Source: Microbacterium sp. 5K110 (GTDB lineage Bacteria > Actinomycetota > Actinomycetes > Actinomycetales > Microbacteriaceae). Taken from it: a stretch of DNA of 44,017 bases. This document shows positions 23,446 to 32,409 of this stretch, piece by piece. The notes beneath the pieces were generated by a model. The model made no database searches and was not told where the DNA came from. It was given only the letters and a program-made list of their open reading frames with translations. The stretch spans positions 1-44,017 of the forward strand of contig NZ_VBUM01000021.1 of assembly GCF_005774735.1 (NCBI RefSeq), written 5' to 3'. Position numbers and translations under genes: made by a program. Position 1 is the stretch's first letter; the number at the start of each line of letters is the position of its first letter.

Positions 23446-24717
23446 ATGAACCTCAAGCAAGTACGTCGATGTGTCCTTTACGCCCGCCTCAGTGTCACTA
23501 AGGAGGAGTCCGTCTCGATCGCTCGTCAGCTCCAGTCGTGCCGTCGCTATGCCGAAGCCCGCGGTTGGGAGATCGTCGGCGAGTTCGTCGACGACGGCGT
23601 CTCTGCCACCGCCAATCGCCCCGAGGAGCGACTTGGGTGGAAGTCGCTGCTCGCGGCTCGCGACTTCGACGCCGTGATCATCTGGAAGGTCGACCGGCTC
23701 GCACGCAGGGTGCTCGACTTCCTCCATGCAGACGAGACGCTCCAGAAGCGCGGCGCCGGTCTAGTCGCCGTCGAGGACCCGATCGACATGACCAGCCCCC
23801 AGGGGCGCGCGTTCGCGGTCATGCTCGCGGTTTTCGGCGAGATGGAGGCCGAGGCGATCCGCGCCCGCGTCCGCGCTGCACGTGCGCAGATTCTCAAGGA
23901 CGGCCGTTGGCCTGGTGGCGGCATCCCGTACGGCTACCAATCGGTGCCGAACCCTGACGGCCCCGGGCGAGTTCTGATGAAGGACGTCGAGCGAATCGGG
24001 TGGCTCTCGGACGCCGTCGCCAAGGCCCTGCGGGGTGAGACGGTGAACGCGATCGCCACGTGGCTGACCAAGAGCGGTGCGCCACTGCCCGTGCGTCGCG
24101 CCGAGCGGACATCGGGAAGCACATCGTGGAATCGACAGACGGTCGACGGTCTGTTGCGCAACCCAGTGCTCGCCGGAATGACCCCGCATAACCCCGGCCG
24201 CGCCAAGAGCACGAAGCGCGTCGACCCGTTCGCAGTGCTCCGAGATGACCGTGACCGTCCAGTGGTCAACGAGGCCCTGGCGATCGTCTCCTTCGACGAG
24301 TTCGAGTCACTGCAACGACTCCTTGACGCCCGCACAGTGCCGCAGGCCCGAAAGCAGTCTGAGCGTCAGGCCACGAGCCCGTTCCTGTCACGTGTCGCAC
24401 GCTGTGACGAGTGCGCTGTCTTCCTCTGCCGAGGCACGAACCAGAAGCGACCGGTGCTCTACTGCCCAAGCTGCCGCCAGACCATCGGCCGCACCGCACT
24501 CGACGCGTACCTGATCGACCGGCTCCTCCTCGAGCGTGGCAACGCGATGGTTGGCGACCTCGCTGTGGAAGAGGCATGGGCGCGCGCCGGCCACGACGAC
24601 AAGGCGCGACGCACAGTACTCGTGTCTCAGCTCGACGCCCTCGTCGTCCGCCGCGGCGTTGTCGGCCGCTACTTCGACGAGGATCGTGTGCTGCTGACGT
24701 GGAGGTGTGAGTTGTAG
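23446..24717 (+). CDS. Large serine recombinase, likely drmMI invertase
   Basis: A 423-residue serine recombinase. Seen: an N-terminal resolvase domain with YARLS (catalytic S16, R14), WKVDRLARR (D83, R84, R87) and FGEMEAEAIRARVRAA at the E-helix. A Recombinase domain (GIPYGYQ, then a HTH-like region with NAIATWLTKSGAP) follows, then a zinc ribbon with CDEC (about 322) and CPSC, and a short C-terminal tail. All catalytic residues are intact. It starts at ATG 23446, 29 bases outside the right repeat, facing away, inside the DISARM operon between drmMI and drmA. Known: such enzymes invert DNA in pglX and similar loci. Inferred: it catalyses inversion of 20807-23416. An integrase for the whole island is the alternative. 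Confidence 0.9.
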   Translation: MNLKQVRRCVLYARLSVTKEESVSIARQLQSCRRYAEARGWEIVGEFVDDGVSATANRPEERLGWKSLLAARDFDAVIIWKVDRLARRVLDFLHADETLQKRGAGLVAVEDPIDMTSPQGRAFAVMLAVFGEMEAEAIRARVRAARAQILKDGRWPGGGIPYGYQSVPNPDGPGRVLMKDVERIGWLSDAVAKALRGETVNAIATWLTKSGAPLPVRRAERTSGSTSWNRQTVDGLLRNPVLAGMTPHNPGRAKSTKRVDPFAVLRDDRDRPVVNEALAIVSFDEFESLQRLLDARTVPQARKQSERQATSPFLSRVARCDECAVFLCRGTNQKRPVLYCPSCRQTIGRTALDAYLIDRLLLERGNAMVGDLAVEEAWARAGHDDKARRTVLVSQLDALVVRRGVVGRYFDEDRVLLTWRCEL

Positions 24718-24763
24718 GCACCGACCCGGAATACGTTCTCAGCATTTCCGCGTTGAGCACGGC

Positions 24764-25636
24764 ATGGCGAAGGGCACCGATCTCGACGTACGCGAGAGGC
24801 GCGCCTCGGCAGCCATTCTGGGTGTGCTCGGCACCGATGGCCGCCACATCGTGCCGCGGGATGTTCAGGGAGCCCCCTCGGGTAGCCATGACTTCGACAT
24901 CGTCACGGATCTAGCGACGACTGCCGTCGAAGTGTCGACGCTCGCTGACCACCGGGACATCGGGGCGTACGCGGGATGGTTCAAGATGGCGCCCGATGGG
25001 CTGCTCGAGGTGAGCGGTCTTGCGCGCGGATGGCTGCTGATGGTGGACGCCACCGGTAGCTCACAGGCGACGGCGGCAGGGGTTCAGTCGTGGCTCGCAG
25101 ACCTGGAGTCGCGCCAAGAGTTCTCGGTGAACACTCGCTCCTGGCAGCGCCATCTCTTCGAGCCCGTGGGTAAACGTCCGGCGAATTTCGAGACGCTCCG
25201 GAGCATGGCGGCCGCCGGAATCACGCTCGGTTCGGCGCTCGAGACGGCGCCTGCCGGCCAGGTTCACATCGCGATCGGCGACGGCGGATACACCTACGAC
25301 CCCACCGATCGTGGGATTCTCCCTCGGTTTGTCTCGGAGCAGCTGGCTGGCGCCCATCGCTCGGATGTCGACAAGCTGGGAGGGGCGGCTGCGGACGCGC
25401 GCATTCTCTTCCTGTGGCTCGATGCGCAGAGCTTCTTCCCGATCGTCCGCTCGCTCGACCAAGGGCCGCCCGACGGAGACCTCACCACCGTCGGCGCCCT
25501 GAACGAAGTATGGATCGGTCGACACTTCCGTGACGACGCCGTAACGGTCTACCGTTGGCGTCGAGACCATGGCTGGACCCGACACGACGTGCCGCCCATC
25601 CAGTCCGAGACAGCGGGCGTACGCGTAGTGAAATAG
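24764..25636 (+). CDS. DISARM-embedded protein of unknown function (290 aa)
   Basis: I do not recognise this protein by name. ATG 24764 is chosen; a longer form from GTG 24707 would overlap the recombinase and has its ribosome site only one base away. Near the N-terminus (about residues 25-60) VPRDVQGAPSGSHDFDIVTD followed by TAVEVSTLAD has the D...E-x-S/T layout of a divergent PD-(D/E)xK nuclease core, but the fit is weak. The remainder is mixed alpha/beta, with ARILFLWLDA near residue 205. It sits between the recombinase and drmA in the same orientation, 61 bases before drmA. It may be a DISARM accessory or an unrelated cargo gene carried with the recombinase. Confidence 0.7.
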   Translation: MAKGTDLDVRERRASAAILGVLGTDGRHIVPRDVQGAPSGSHDFDIVTDLATTAVEVSTLADHRDIGAYAGWFKMAPDGLLEVSGLARGWLLMVDATGSSQATAAGVQSWLADLESRQEFSVNTRSWQRHLFEPVGKRPANFETLRSMAAAGITLGSALETAPAGQVHIAIGDGGYTYDPTDRGILPRFVSEQLAGAHRSDVDKLGGAAADARILFLWLDAQSFFPIVRSLDQGPPDGDLTTVGALNEVWIGRHFRDDAVTVYRWRRDHGWTRHDVPPIQSETAGVRVVK

Positions 25637-25697
25637 GGAACGCTCGTTAGGGCGCGACACCAATCAAACGTCAGTGGTCTGCGGCAGACTGGTGCCC

Positions 25698-28600
25698 ATG
25701 GCAGAGAGCACGGACGCGCCCACCCCAGCGGACTCGGGCTACGTGCTCAACTTCCCGACGGAGGGCACCTCGTTCGGGGTGCGGGAGAACCTCGTCGATA
25801 TCGTCGAACGCGAACTGCTCGGGCCGATCCATGGCGAGAACGAGTTGCTGCCGTTCAGCCCGAAGCAGATGTACCTCGTCGGCCTCATCGCACCCGTGAA
25901 GCTCACGGGCACCGACTCGTCGGCGCTCGACCAGCACGACGCCGACGACCTGGCCGAGGTGCGTCTCGACCAAGACGGTGCGACCGAAGGACGGGGCGTT
26001 CCCACGGTTGCGGCCGACGAGAGCGAAGCCGATGCCGATGAGGATGACGTCGAGGATCGCGCGCCCAAGCAGGGGTTGATGATCCCGGCGTCGATGGGTC
26101 TGCGCTTCCAGGTCCCGAACGGCCTGCCGTCGTTCAATGTCACCGCGTCGTGGGGCACGTACGAGACGGTCGAGACCGATGAGGTGACGAAGACCGGCCG
26201 ACCGGTGCGCAAGTACCAACGCACGCCGGTCGAGGAGACGCGGACGATCACGCTCGCGTCGCTGACTCCGGGGCGCACCGAGACGGTCGTTCTTCGCGAT
26301 GCGATCTGCCTGCGGATCGACCGGTACGACGACGCGGAGTACGGGCGCGTCCTCGTGGAGATCGCGTTGTGCAATGACCGCGAGACGCCGTTGCCGATCC
26401 CGTCCAACATGTGGATGTTCCAGACGAAGCTGCTCATCGACGCTGGCGGCGACGAGGCGTTCCTTCCCGTGCGGGACGTGCTGGAGCAGGACTGGCCCGA
26501 ACACGACGACAAGGTGCGGCGGCTCGACCTTCAGTACAAAGACCGGCTGGAGTTCGCGATCGGCCGTACCTGCTCGGCCGACTGGGTCGTGCGCAAGGGC
26601 TCGCGCCGAGCGACGTCGGTGTCGACGACCTGGCTGCCGAAGGCTGAGACTCCACAGACTAGGGCCGGCGAGGTAGAGGGCGCGACCCTGTCGATGAAGG
26701 CACTGGCATCCGCCACCCCCGACGAGCTACGCGCCTGGCTCGCGCCCTTGGTGTCCGGGTACGGAGCGTGGCTCGACCGGCAGGACGGCGTCGCGGCGCA
26801 ACTCCCCGCCCATCTGCGTGAGACCGCCGATGTGGCGCTGTGGGAAGCGCGTCAGGCCCACCACCGTCTCGTGACCGGTCTGGGATTCGTCGCATCGGAT
26901 GCGACCGCGCTCGAGTGCTTCCAGTTCATGAACCGTGTGATGCGTGACCAGCGCCTCGCCTCCCAGGTCGCTGAGGCCCGCAAGTCCGACTCCACGCTGT
27001 CGATCAAGGACGCGCGGGCGAACCTCGAGGCGTCCGAGGCCAACGGGAAGCCGGTGGCCTCGTGGCGGCCGTTCCAGCTCGCGTTCATCCTCATGCAGCT
27101 CGGCGCGCTCATTGACCCGACGAAACCTTTGCGCAGCGCGGAGCATCAGGCTCGCGTCGAGCTGCTGTTCTTCCCGACCGGTGGTGGCAAGACCGAGGCA
27201 TACCTCGGTCTTGCTGCCTATACGTTCGCGATCCGCCGACGCCAGGCCGTCGTGCAGTCAGCCGACGGGCCGCTCAACGGTGGCGACGGCGTGGCCGTAC
27301 TTATGCGCTACACGCTGCGGCTGCTGACGGCACAGCAGTTCCAGCGTGCCACCGCACTGATCTGTGCCGCCGAGCTCGCGCGCCGTGAGGATGAGGCGAC
27401 GTGGGGTGCGGAACCGTTCCGCATCGGCCTGTGGGTCGGCACGGATGTCAGCCCCAAGCGGTTCGAAGAGGCGGACGAGCAGCTCAAGAAGGTCAACGAC
27501 GGGGCCTCGCACCGGCTCACGGTCCTTCAGATTCAGCGCTGCCCGTGGTGCGGTACCGAGATCACCCCGGCAAACGTAAAGGGCGACGCTACGAGCCGTC
27601 GCGTCTTCGTGCATTGCGGCGACGAACTGGGCCGCTGCCCGTTCTCCAAGGGCGGCGGTGTGCCGGAAGGCCTCCCCGTGCTGACGGTTGATGAGGAGAT
27701 CTACCGGCTCACCCCGGCATTCGTCATTGCCACCGTCGACAAGTTCGCCCGGCTCGCGCGCGAGGGCGAGGCGGCATCGTTGTTCGGCTTCGTCAGCAAG
27801 CGCTGCGGGCGGCACGGGTACGTGCATTCCGACTACACCGGCTGCACGGTGCAATCGCACCCGGCGAACAACGGTCATCCGGCCGCGACCGTCATACCCG
27901 TCAGCCGTCTGCGCCCGCCAGACCTGATCATCCAGGACGAGCTGCACCTCATCACCGGAGCGCTCGGCACCGCAGTGGGCCTGTTCGAGGTCGCGGTCGA
28001 GACGCTGTGCTCGTGGGAGACCCCCGAAGGCAAGCCGGTCAAGCCGCTGATCGTCGCCTCCACGGCGACCGTGCGGAACGCAGTCGAGCAGGTGCGTCAG
28101 CTCTACGGCCGCAAGGTGGAGATCTTCCCGCCACAGGTGCTCGACGTCGCCGACACGTTCTTCTCCCGCGAGGTCGAGGTCTCCGATCAGAACCCTGGAC
28201 GGCGCTACATCGGCGTGAGCGCGCCGGGCGTACGCCTGTCGAGTGCCGAGATCCGCCTCGCCGAGGTGCTGCTCCTGGCCGGACAGTTGCTGCTCGACCG
28301 AACCGGCATCGAGGCCGACCCATACATGACCCTCGTCGGGTACTTCAACGCCACCCGCGAGCTCGCCGGTATGCGCCGCTATGTGGACGACGATGTGAGC
28401 ACGCGCGTGGGCAACCCACGGCGCGACTCCAGTTTCCCGCGCCGATATGGAACTGCGTTCGGGAACCTCAACGTAGCCGAGCTGACCTCGCGCATCTCGG
28501 GTGCCGATATCGGCAAGACGCTTGACAAGCTCGGGCTGGAGTTCGACCCAGGCTACGACACGACCGCCGCGTTCCAGACCCGCATCGCGTTGCGGCGCGA

Positions 28601-29411
28601 AGACAAGGCTGCGCCCAAGCGTGACGGCGACGCCCCGTTCGATGTGGTGCTCGCGACGTCGATGCTCCAGGTGGGCGTGGACGTTCAGCGGCTCGGCCTC
28701 ATGCTCGTGGTCGGCCAGCCGAAGAACACCGCTGAGTACATCCAGGCATCTTCACGCGTTGGCCGAGACGCGGCCCGCCCCGGCCTGGTCGTGTCACTCG
28801 GGAATTGGGCTCGGCCGCGTGACCTCGCCCACTTCGAGCAGTTCCGGCACTACCACGACACCTTCTACAAGCAAGTCGAGGCCCTGTCGGTCACGCCGTT
28901 CTCGCCCACGTCGCTGGAGCGCGGCATCGACGGATTGCTGGTCAGTGCTGCGCGCGTCGCACAGGCGACCATCTCCGACGGCCTCTCGCCCGAACGGGAG
29001 GCAGGGAAGATCAGCTCGCAGCACCCCGCCGTCGTGGCGATCATTGACCGACTAAAGGGCCGCATCCTTGCGGCGTCGCAGGACGACGACCTCACCAAGA
29101 AGGCGAGCGACCTGCTCATCAACCGCGTCGACCGCTGGACAAGCCGGGCCGGGTACGCCAAGGAGCGGCACCAAACCCTCGTCTACGAACGCACGGGTGA
29201 GGGCGACAAGTACCTGCCTCTGATCATCAGCCCCGAGAACCACCGGGCCAAGGTCGGCAGTTCGACCGAAGCACCGTTCGTGATCGCGAACTCGATGCGC
29301 GAGGTGCAGCCCGAGATCAACATCCTGGTCTCGCCGATACCAGACCGACTCTTCGCCAGAACCCCCGCGGGTGTGGACGACTGGGCGATGCCCGCCGGGG
29401 AGGACGACTGA
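25698..29411 (+). CDS. drmA: DISARM DrmA helicase
   Basis: A 1237-residue SF2-type helicase, one of the three DISARM core proteins. Seen: an acidic N-terminal region, Walker A FFPTGGGKTEAY (about 490-500), a four-cysteine zinc-binding insertion (CPWCG and later C/H pairs), the DEAH-like box QDELH (about 746), an STATVRN motif III and a motif VI SRVGRDAARPG (about 1019). Known: DrmA forms a complex with DrmB that binds DNA with a free 5' end and is held off by a trigger loop; it is essential for DISARM. ATG 25698 is preferred over GTG 25674; neither has a strong ribosome site. The 3' end overlaps the drmB start by one base (TGATG). Motifs are intact. Confidence 0.94.
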   Translation: MAESTDAPTPADSGYVLNFPTEGTSFGVRENLVDIVERELLGPIHGENELLPFSPKQMYLVGLIAPVKLTGTDSSALDQHDADDLAEVRLDQDGATEGRGVPTVAADESEADADEDDVEDRAPKQGLMIPASMGLRFQVPNGLPSFNVTASWGTYETVETDEVTKTGRPVRKYQRTPVEETRTITLASLTPGRTETVVLRDAICLRIDRYDDAEYGRVLVEIALCNDRETPLPIPSNMWMFQTKLLIDAGGDEAFLPVRDVLEQDWPEHDDKVRRLDLQYKDRLEFAIGRTCSADWVVRKGSRRATSVSTTWLPKAETPQTRAGEVEGATLSMKALASATPDELRAWLAPLVSGYGAWLDRQDGVAAQLPAHLRETADVALWEARQAHHRLVTGLGFVASDATALECFQFMNRVMRDQRLASQVAEARKSDSTLSIKDARANLEASEANGKPVASWRPFQLAFILMQLGALIDPTKPLRSAEHQARVELLFFPTGGGKTEAYLGLAAYTFAIRRRQAVVQSADGPLNGGDGVAVLMRYTLRLLTAQQFQRATALICAAELARREDEATWGAEPFRIGLWVGTDVSPKRFEEADEQLKKVNDGASHRLTVLQIQRCPWCGTEITPANVKGDATSRRVFVHCGDELGRCPFSKGGGVPEGLPVLTVDEEIYRLTPAFVIATVDKFARLAREGEAASLFGFVSKRCGRHGYVHSDYTGCTVQSHPANNGHPAATVIPVSRLRPPDLIIQDELHLITGALGTAVGLFEVAVETLCSWETPEGKPVKPLIVASTATVRNAVEQVRQLYGRKVEIFPPQVLDVADTFFSREVEVSDQNPGRRYIGVSAPGVRLSSAEIRLAEVLLLAGQLLLDRTGIEADPYMTLVGYFNATRELAGMRRYVDDDVSTRVGNPRRDSSFPRRYGTAFGNLNVAELTSRISGADIGKTLDKLGLEFDPGYDTTAAFQTRIALRREDKAAPKRDGDAPFDVVLATSMLQVGVDVQRLGLMLVVGQPKNTAEYIQASSRVGRDAARPGLVVSLGNWARPRDLAHFEQFRHYHDTFYKQVEALSVTPFSPTSLERGIDGLLVSAARVAQATISDGLSPEREAGKISSQHPAVVAIIDRLKGRILAASQDDDLTKKASDLLINRVDRWTSRAGYAKERHQTLVYERTGEGDKYLPLIISPENHRAKVGSSTEAPFVIANSMREVQPEINILVSPIPDRLFARTPAGVDDWAMPAGEDD

Positions 29412-31441
29412 TGACTGACACCACCATCGCCGCACTGGCCGACAACAACGACGCCCTCGACCCGCTCGGCGACGCCGACGAGGGCTTGGCGAAGAACCGG
29501 GCCAAGGTCGGCTCGGCGCGGCCCTCGTCCCTGCTGTACACATACGGTCCGGGCGCGATCATGGACCTGCCGAGCTTCTCAGTGATGCCCGCCGGGCTGG
29601 ATGACTGGGAGCCGATCTGGAAGCGCCGCGAGGTCGTCCCGACCATCCTTGAACCGCGCCTACTCAACGTCGTCCGGCTCCATCTCGGCCCACAGGTCGA
29701 CGCGCTGCGTCCGTTCCCGTGGCAGCCGAAGAAGGGCTCGATGTCGACCGAGGGCTCCGACCTCGGTCTACCCGCCCGGGTGTTCCCGCAGTGGTTCCGC
29801 TGCACGGGCTGCGACTACCTCGGCCCGCTCACGCGGTTCACCTACACGAACACGCACCCGTTCCGGCCCGACCTCGCCCAGTTCACCCACAAGCCCTGCC
29901 CCGGGCGCGGCGGGCGAGGGCGGCGCGAAGGCGGCCCGGCCGTCCCGGCGCAGCATCTGCTGACCTGCACCAACGGACACCTCGACGAGTTTCCGTACAC
30001 GCTGTGGGTGCACAAGGGTCAGAGGTGCCCCGTCGCAGAGAACCCCGACCTGAAGATGCGTGACGCCAACGTCGGCAAGAGCGTCGGCTCCACGATCATC
30101 TGCCAGTCCTGCAACGCCACGCGCGGCATGGCTGAGGCCCAGGGCGCGAAGGGCAGGGAGAAGCTTCCCCAGACCTGTCGCGGTCGCCATCCGCACCTCG
30201 GCGCGTTCTTCCCCAGCTGCAAGGCCCAGCCCGCGCTGATCATGATGGGCGCCTCGAACCTCTGGTTCTCTTCGACCCAGAGCATCATTGTCATGCCCCG
30301 GTCCGAGGCCGAGGAGAAGGAGGCACTCGCCGATCATCTGCGGGTCGAACTCGGCGTCGACCAGATCAAGCAGTTCGCCGACCAGATCCCAGTCATCCGC
30401 GCACTCGCCGGAGCACACAACATCGACGTCACCGGACTCTCCGACGTCGACATCGCCACCGCCGTCGCCGACGTGCTGGCACCTCCCGAATCGGAAGAGG
30501 CCCGCGAAGAGCGCCGCGCCAATTGGGACCCGATCGAACTACTCATCCCCGAATGGCGGTACCTGCAGAAGCCGGCACTGTTCCCCGAACAGCAGAACAA
30601 CACCGGACTGATGGTCACCGAGATGCAGCGCGGCCCGGACCTGCATCCGCGCATCCAACGGGTCGTCGGCGTAAACCGGATGAAGAAGGTCAACGCGGTG
30701 CTCGGCTTCACTCGCCTCGATGAGATGGACCGGGTCAACGACGTCGCCTCACGCCTGGTCGAACTCACCCGCAACGGCAAGCCCACCTGGGTACCTGCAA
30801 CCGAGGACCGCGGCGAAGGCATCTTCCTGCAACTCGACCTCGACGCCGTCGGACAGTGGGAACGACACATCGAATCCACCCCGCTGTGGGACGCCCACGT
30901 CGAGGCCCACCGCCGCAACTTCGCTCGGCGTTTCTCCGAGACCGCCGCCGCCGTCAATCCTGACACTCGACTGCCCGGTCCCCGGTACTGGCTCGTCCAC
31001 ACGCTGTCGCACATCCTCATCCGCGAGATGGCGATGTACTCCGGCTACGGCGCCGCCAGTCTCACCGAGCGCGTCTACGCCTGGCGCGAGGAGCCCGGGC
31101 GTGAGGCGGCAGCAGGGCTGCTCATCTGTACGACCGCATCCGACAGCGAGGGAACGCTCGGCGGGCTGGTTGCGCTGTCGGAACCGGCAAAGCTCCAGAA
31201 CATCGTTCTATCGGCGCTGCGCCGGGCCGCGCGGTGCTCCTCCGACCCGGTCTGCGCCCAGCGCACCCCATCGGACCCAGAGGACTTCCTCCACGGCGCG
31301 GCCTGCCACACCTGCTCCTTCGCCTCGGAGACCTCCTGCGAGAAGGCCAACCGATTCCTCGACCGCCGATTCCTCCTCGACCTCCCGACCGCGAACGGCC
31401 CGGTCGTCCCCGGGTTCTTCGGCAGCATCCATGGCCTCTGA
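29411..31441 (+). CDS. drmB: DISARM DrmB (DUF1998) protein
   Basis: A 676-residue DUF1998 protein, partner of DrmA. Seen: an RPSSLLYTYGPGAIMDLPSF start (about 36-55), two zinc-like clusters in the first half (CTGCDY near 134, and CQSC with later cysteines), and the DUF1998 core with HTLSHILIREMAMYSGYG and LICTTASDSEGTLGGL. A C-terminal cysteine cluster (C-x4-C, then ACHTCSFASETSCE) completes a probable zinc site. Known: DrmAB is the DNA-sensing helicase complex of DISARM. It is coupled to drmA (one-base overlap) and overlaps drmC by 11 bases. Length and motifs are as expected. Confidence 0.94.
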   Translation: MTDTTIAALADNNDALDPLGDADEGLAKNRAKVGSARPSSLLYTYGPGAIMDLPSFSVMPAGLDDWEPIWKRREVVPTILEPRLLNVVRLHLGPQVDALRPFPWQPKKGSMSTEGSDLGLPARVFPQWFRCTGCDYLGPLTRFTYTNTHPFRPDLAQFTHKPCPGRGGRGRREGGPAVPAQHLLTCTNGHLDEFPYTLWVHKGQRCPVAENPDLKMRDANVGKSVGSTIICQSCNATRGMAEAQGAKGREKLPQTCRGRHPHLGAFFPSCKAQPALIMMGASNLWFSSTQSIIVMPRSEAEEKEALADHLRVELGVDQIKQFADQIPVIRALAGAHNIDVTGLSDVDIATAVADVLAPPESEEAREERRANWDPIELLIPEWRYLQKPALFPEQQNNTGLMVTEMQRGPDLHPRIQRVVGVNRMKKVNAVLGFTRLDEMDRVNDVASRLVELTRNGKPTWVPATEDRGEGIFLQLDLDAVGQWERHIESTPLWDAHVEAHRRNFARRFSETAAAVNPDTRLPGPRYWLVHTLSHILIREMAMYSGYGAASLTERVYAWREEPGREAAAGLLICTTASDSEGTLGGLVALSEPAKLQNIVLSALRRAARCSSDPVCAQRTPSDPEDFLHGAACHTCSFASETSCEKANRFLDRRFLLDLPTANGPVVPGFFGSIHGL

Positions 31442-32141
31442 CCCGCTCACCGAACTCGGCAGGTTCCTGACCGCGACTGAAGCGGAACGGCTCGCGCTGC
31501 AGTTCGAGAGCGGTACGCCAGTCAGCGTTGCCGTGCGCGAGATCGCGATCAGCCGGCGCGATCAAGTCAGGATGTTATTGACCGACGCGGGACTCAGCCC
31601 GGCCGAACGGGAGAAGGCCGGGAGCGTGCTGCGCGCAATCGCCGGAGCGAAGACGATGCTGCGCGAGCTAACACCTGTGTGGACGATGCCAGGCAACGAG
31701 GCCAACACCGGGCATCTCACCAGCGAGTTCCACCGCATCGTCGGAGCGGCCCGTCAATCGGTCACAGCGGCGACCTACAACTTTCAGGACACGTCGAACA
31801 TGTGGACCGCGTTGAAGGCTGCCTCCGAACAGCCCGGCGTCGTCGTCACCGTGTACGTGGACGCCGGGGTTGCCGACGGCGCCACAGTCAAGGCCCAGCT
31901 TCCGAAGGCCACTGTCTACCGCTCAGCGGTTTTGCCGAACGGCAAGCCAGTGGTCAGCCACGCCAAATTCATAGTGGTCGACCACGAGCTTCTACTCATC
32001 ACGAGTGCGAACTTCAGCTACTCCGCCGAGAACAAGAACATTGAGTTTGGAATCCTCGTCCGTGACACCGCCCTCGCCACCTCGGTCGAGGCGACGATGA
32101 TGACCAAACACGGTTCGCTGTTCGAGCTCATCACGGTCTGA
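31431..32141 (+). CDS. drmC: DISARM DrmC phospholipase-D-fold protein
   Basis: A 236-residue PLD-superfamily protein. ATG 31431 overlaps the drmB end by 11 bases; the long open frame upstream is a shadow of drmB. Seen: one HKD motif, SHAKFIVVDHELLLITSANF, at about 171-190 (H-x-K-x4-D, then S-N), and a helical N-terminal third. A single HKD motif means an active enzyme would be a dimer, as with Nuc-type nucleases. Known: DrmC is the PLD-like DISARM component; it adds to but is not always needed for defence. It is the last gene of the locus; no clear terminator follows. Confidence 0.92.
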   Translation: MASDPLTELGRFLTATEAERLALQFESGTPVSVAVREIAISRRDQVRMLLTDAGLSPAEREKAGSVLRAIAGAKTMLRELTPVWTMPGNEANTGHLTSEFHRIVGAARQSVTAATYNFQDTSNMWTALKAASEQPGVVVTVYVDAGVADGATVKAQLPKATVYRSAVLPNGKPVVSHAKFIVVDHELLLITSANFSYSAENKNIEFGILVRDTALATSVEATMMTKHGSLFELITV

Positions 32142-32184
32142 GCATCCGGTTATGGGCGACCGCTCACCGGCGCCTTGGCATCGA

Positions 32185-32278
32185 GAAATGTCCAGATGGA
32201 CATCGCGTGGACATTTCACTCGCGAAACGGACATCTCAGAAAAATCCCTACACCTGTAGGAACCGCTCAGAGATGTCC
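32185..32278. repeat. Cluster of ATGTCC/GGACAT inverted repeats
   Basis: GAAATGTCCA (32185-32194) is exactly inverted as TGGACATTTC (32208-32217), with an extra TGGACAT at 32197-32203. GGACATCTC (32229-32237) is inverted as GAGATGTCC (32270-32278). Between them CCTACA and TGTAGG (32247-32260) form a 6-bp palindrome with two central bases. The nested, evenly spaced dyads resemble a serine-resolvase res site or a compound operator. It occupies the 268-base gap between drmC and the MFS gene, a region where I see no gene; a short open frame from ATG 32274 (MSTTTRRDRGIAAKVS) could be the broken start of a lost recombinase. Confidence 0.55.
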
Positions 32279-32409
32279 ACGACGACTCGACGAGACCGAG
32301 GAATCGCGGCTAAAGTGTCCGCGTCCAACGCGTGTGTCTACTCCTCGAGTTGTCCATCGCGGTTCGAGCTGACGACACCCGCCAGAAACATGTGCTCGCA
32401 GCTCATCGT

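Noticed and set aside
30720..31430. N-terminal extension of drmC
   Set aside because: It overlaps drmB in another frame, is Ser/Pro/Arg-rich, and a good ATG at 31431 gives the normal DrmC length.
14877..32141. BREX locus with PglX
   Set aside because: The methyltransferase is PglX-like, but there is no brxA, brxB, brxC, pglZ or brxL; DrmA, DrmB, DrmC and DrmD are all present, which is class 1 DISARM.
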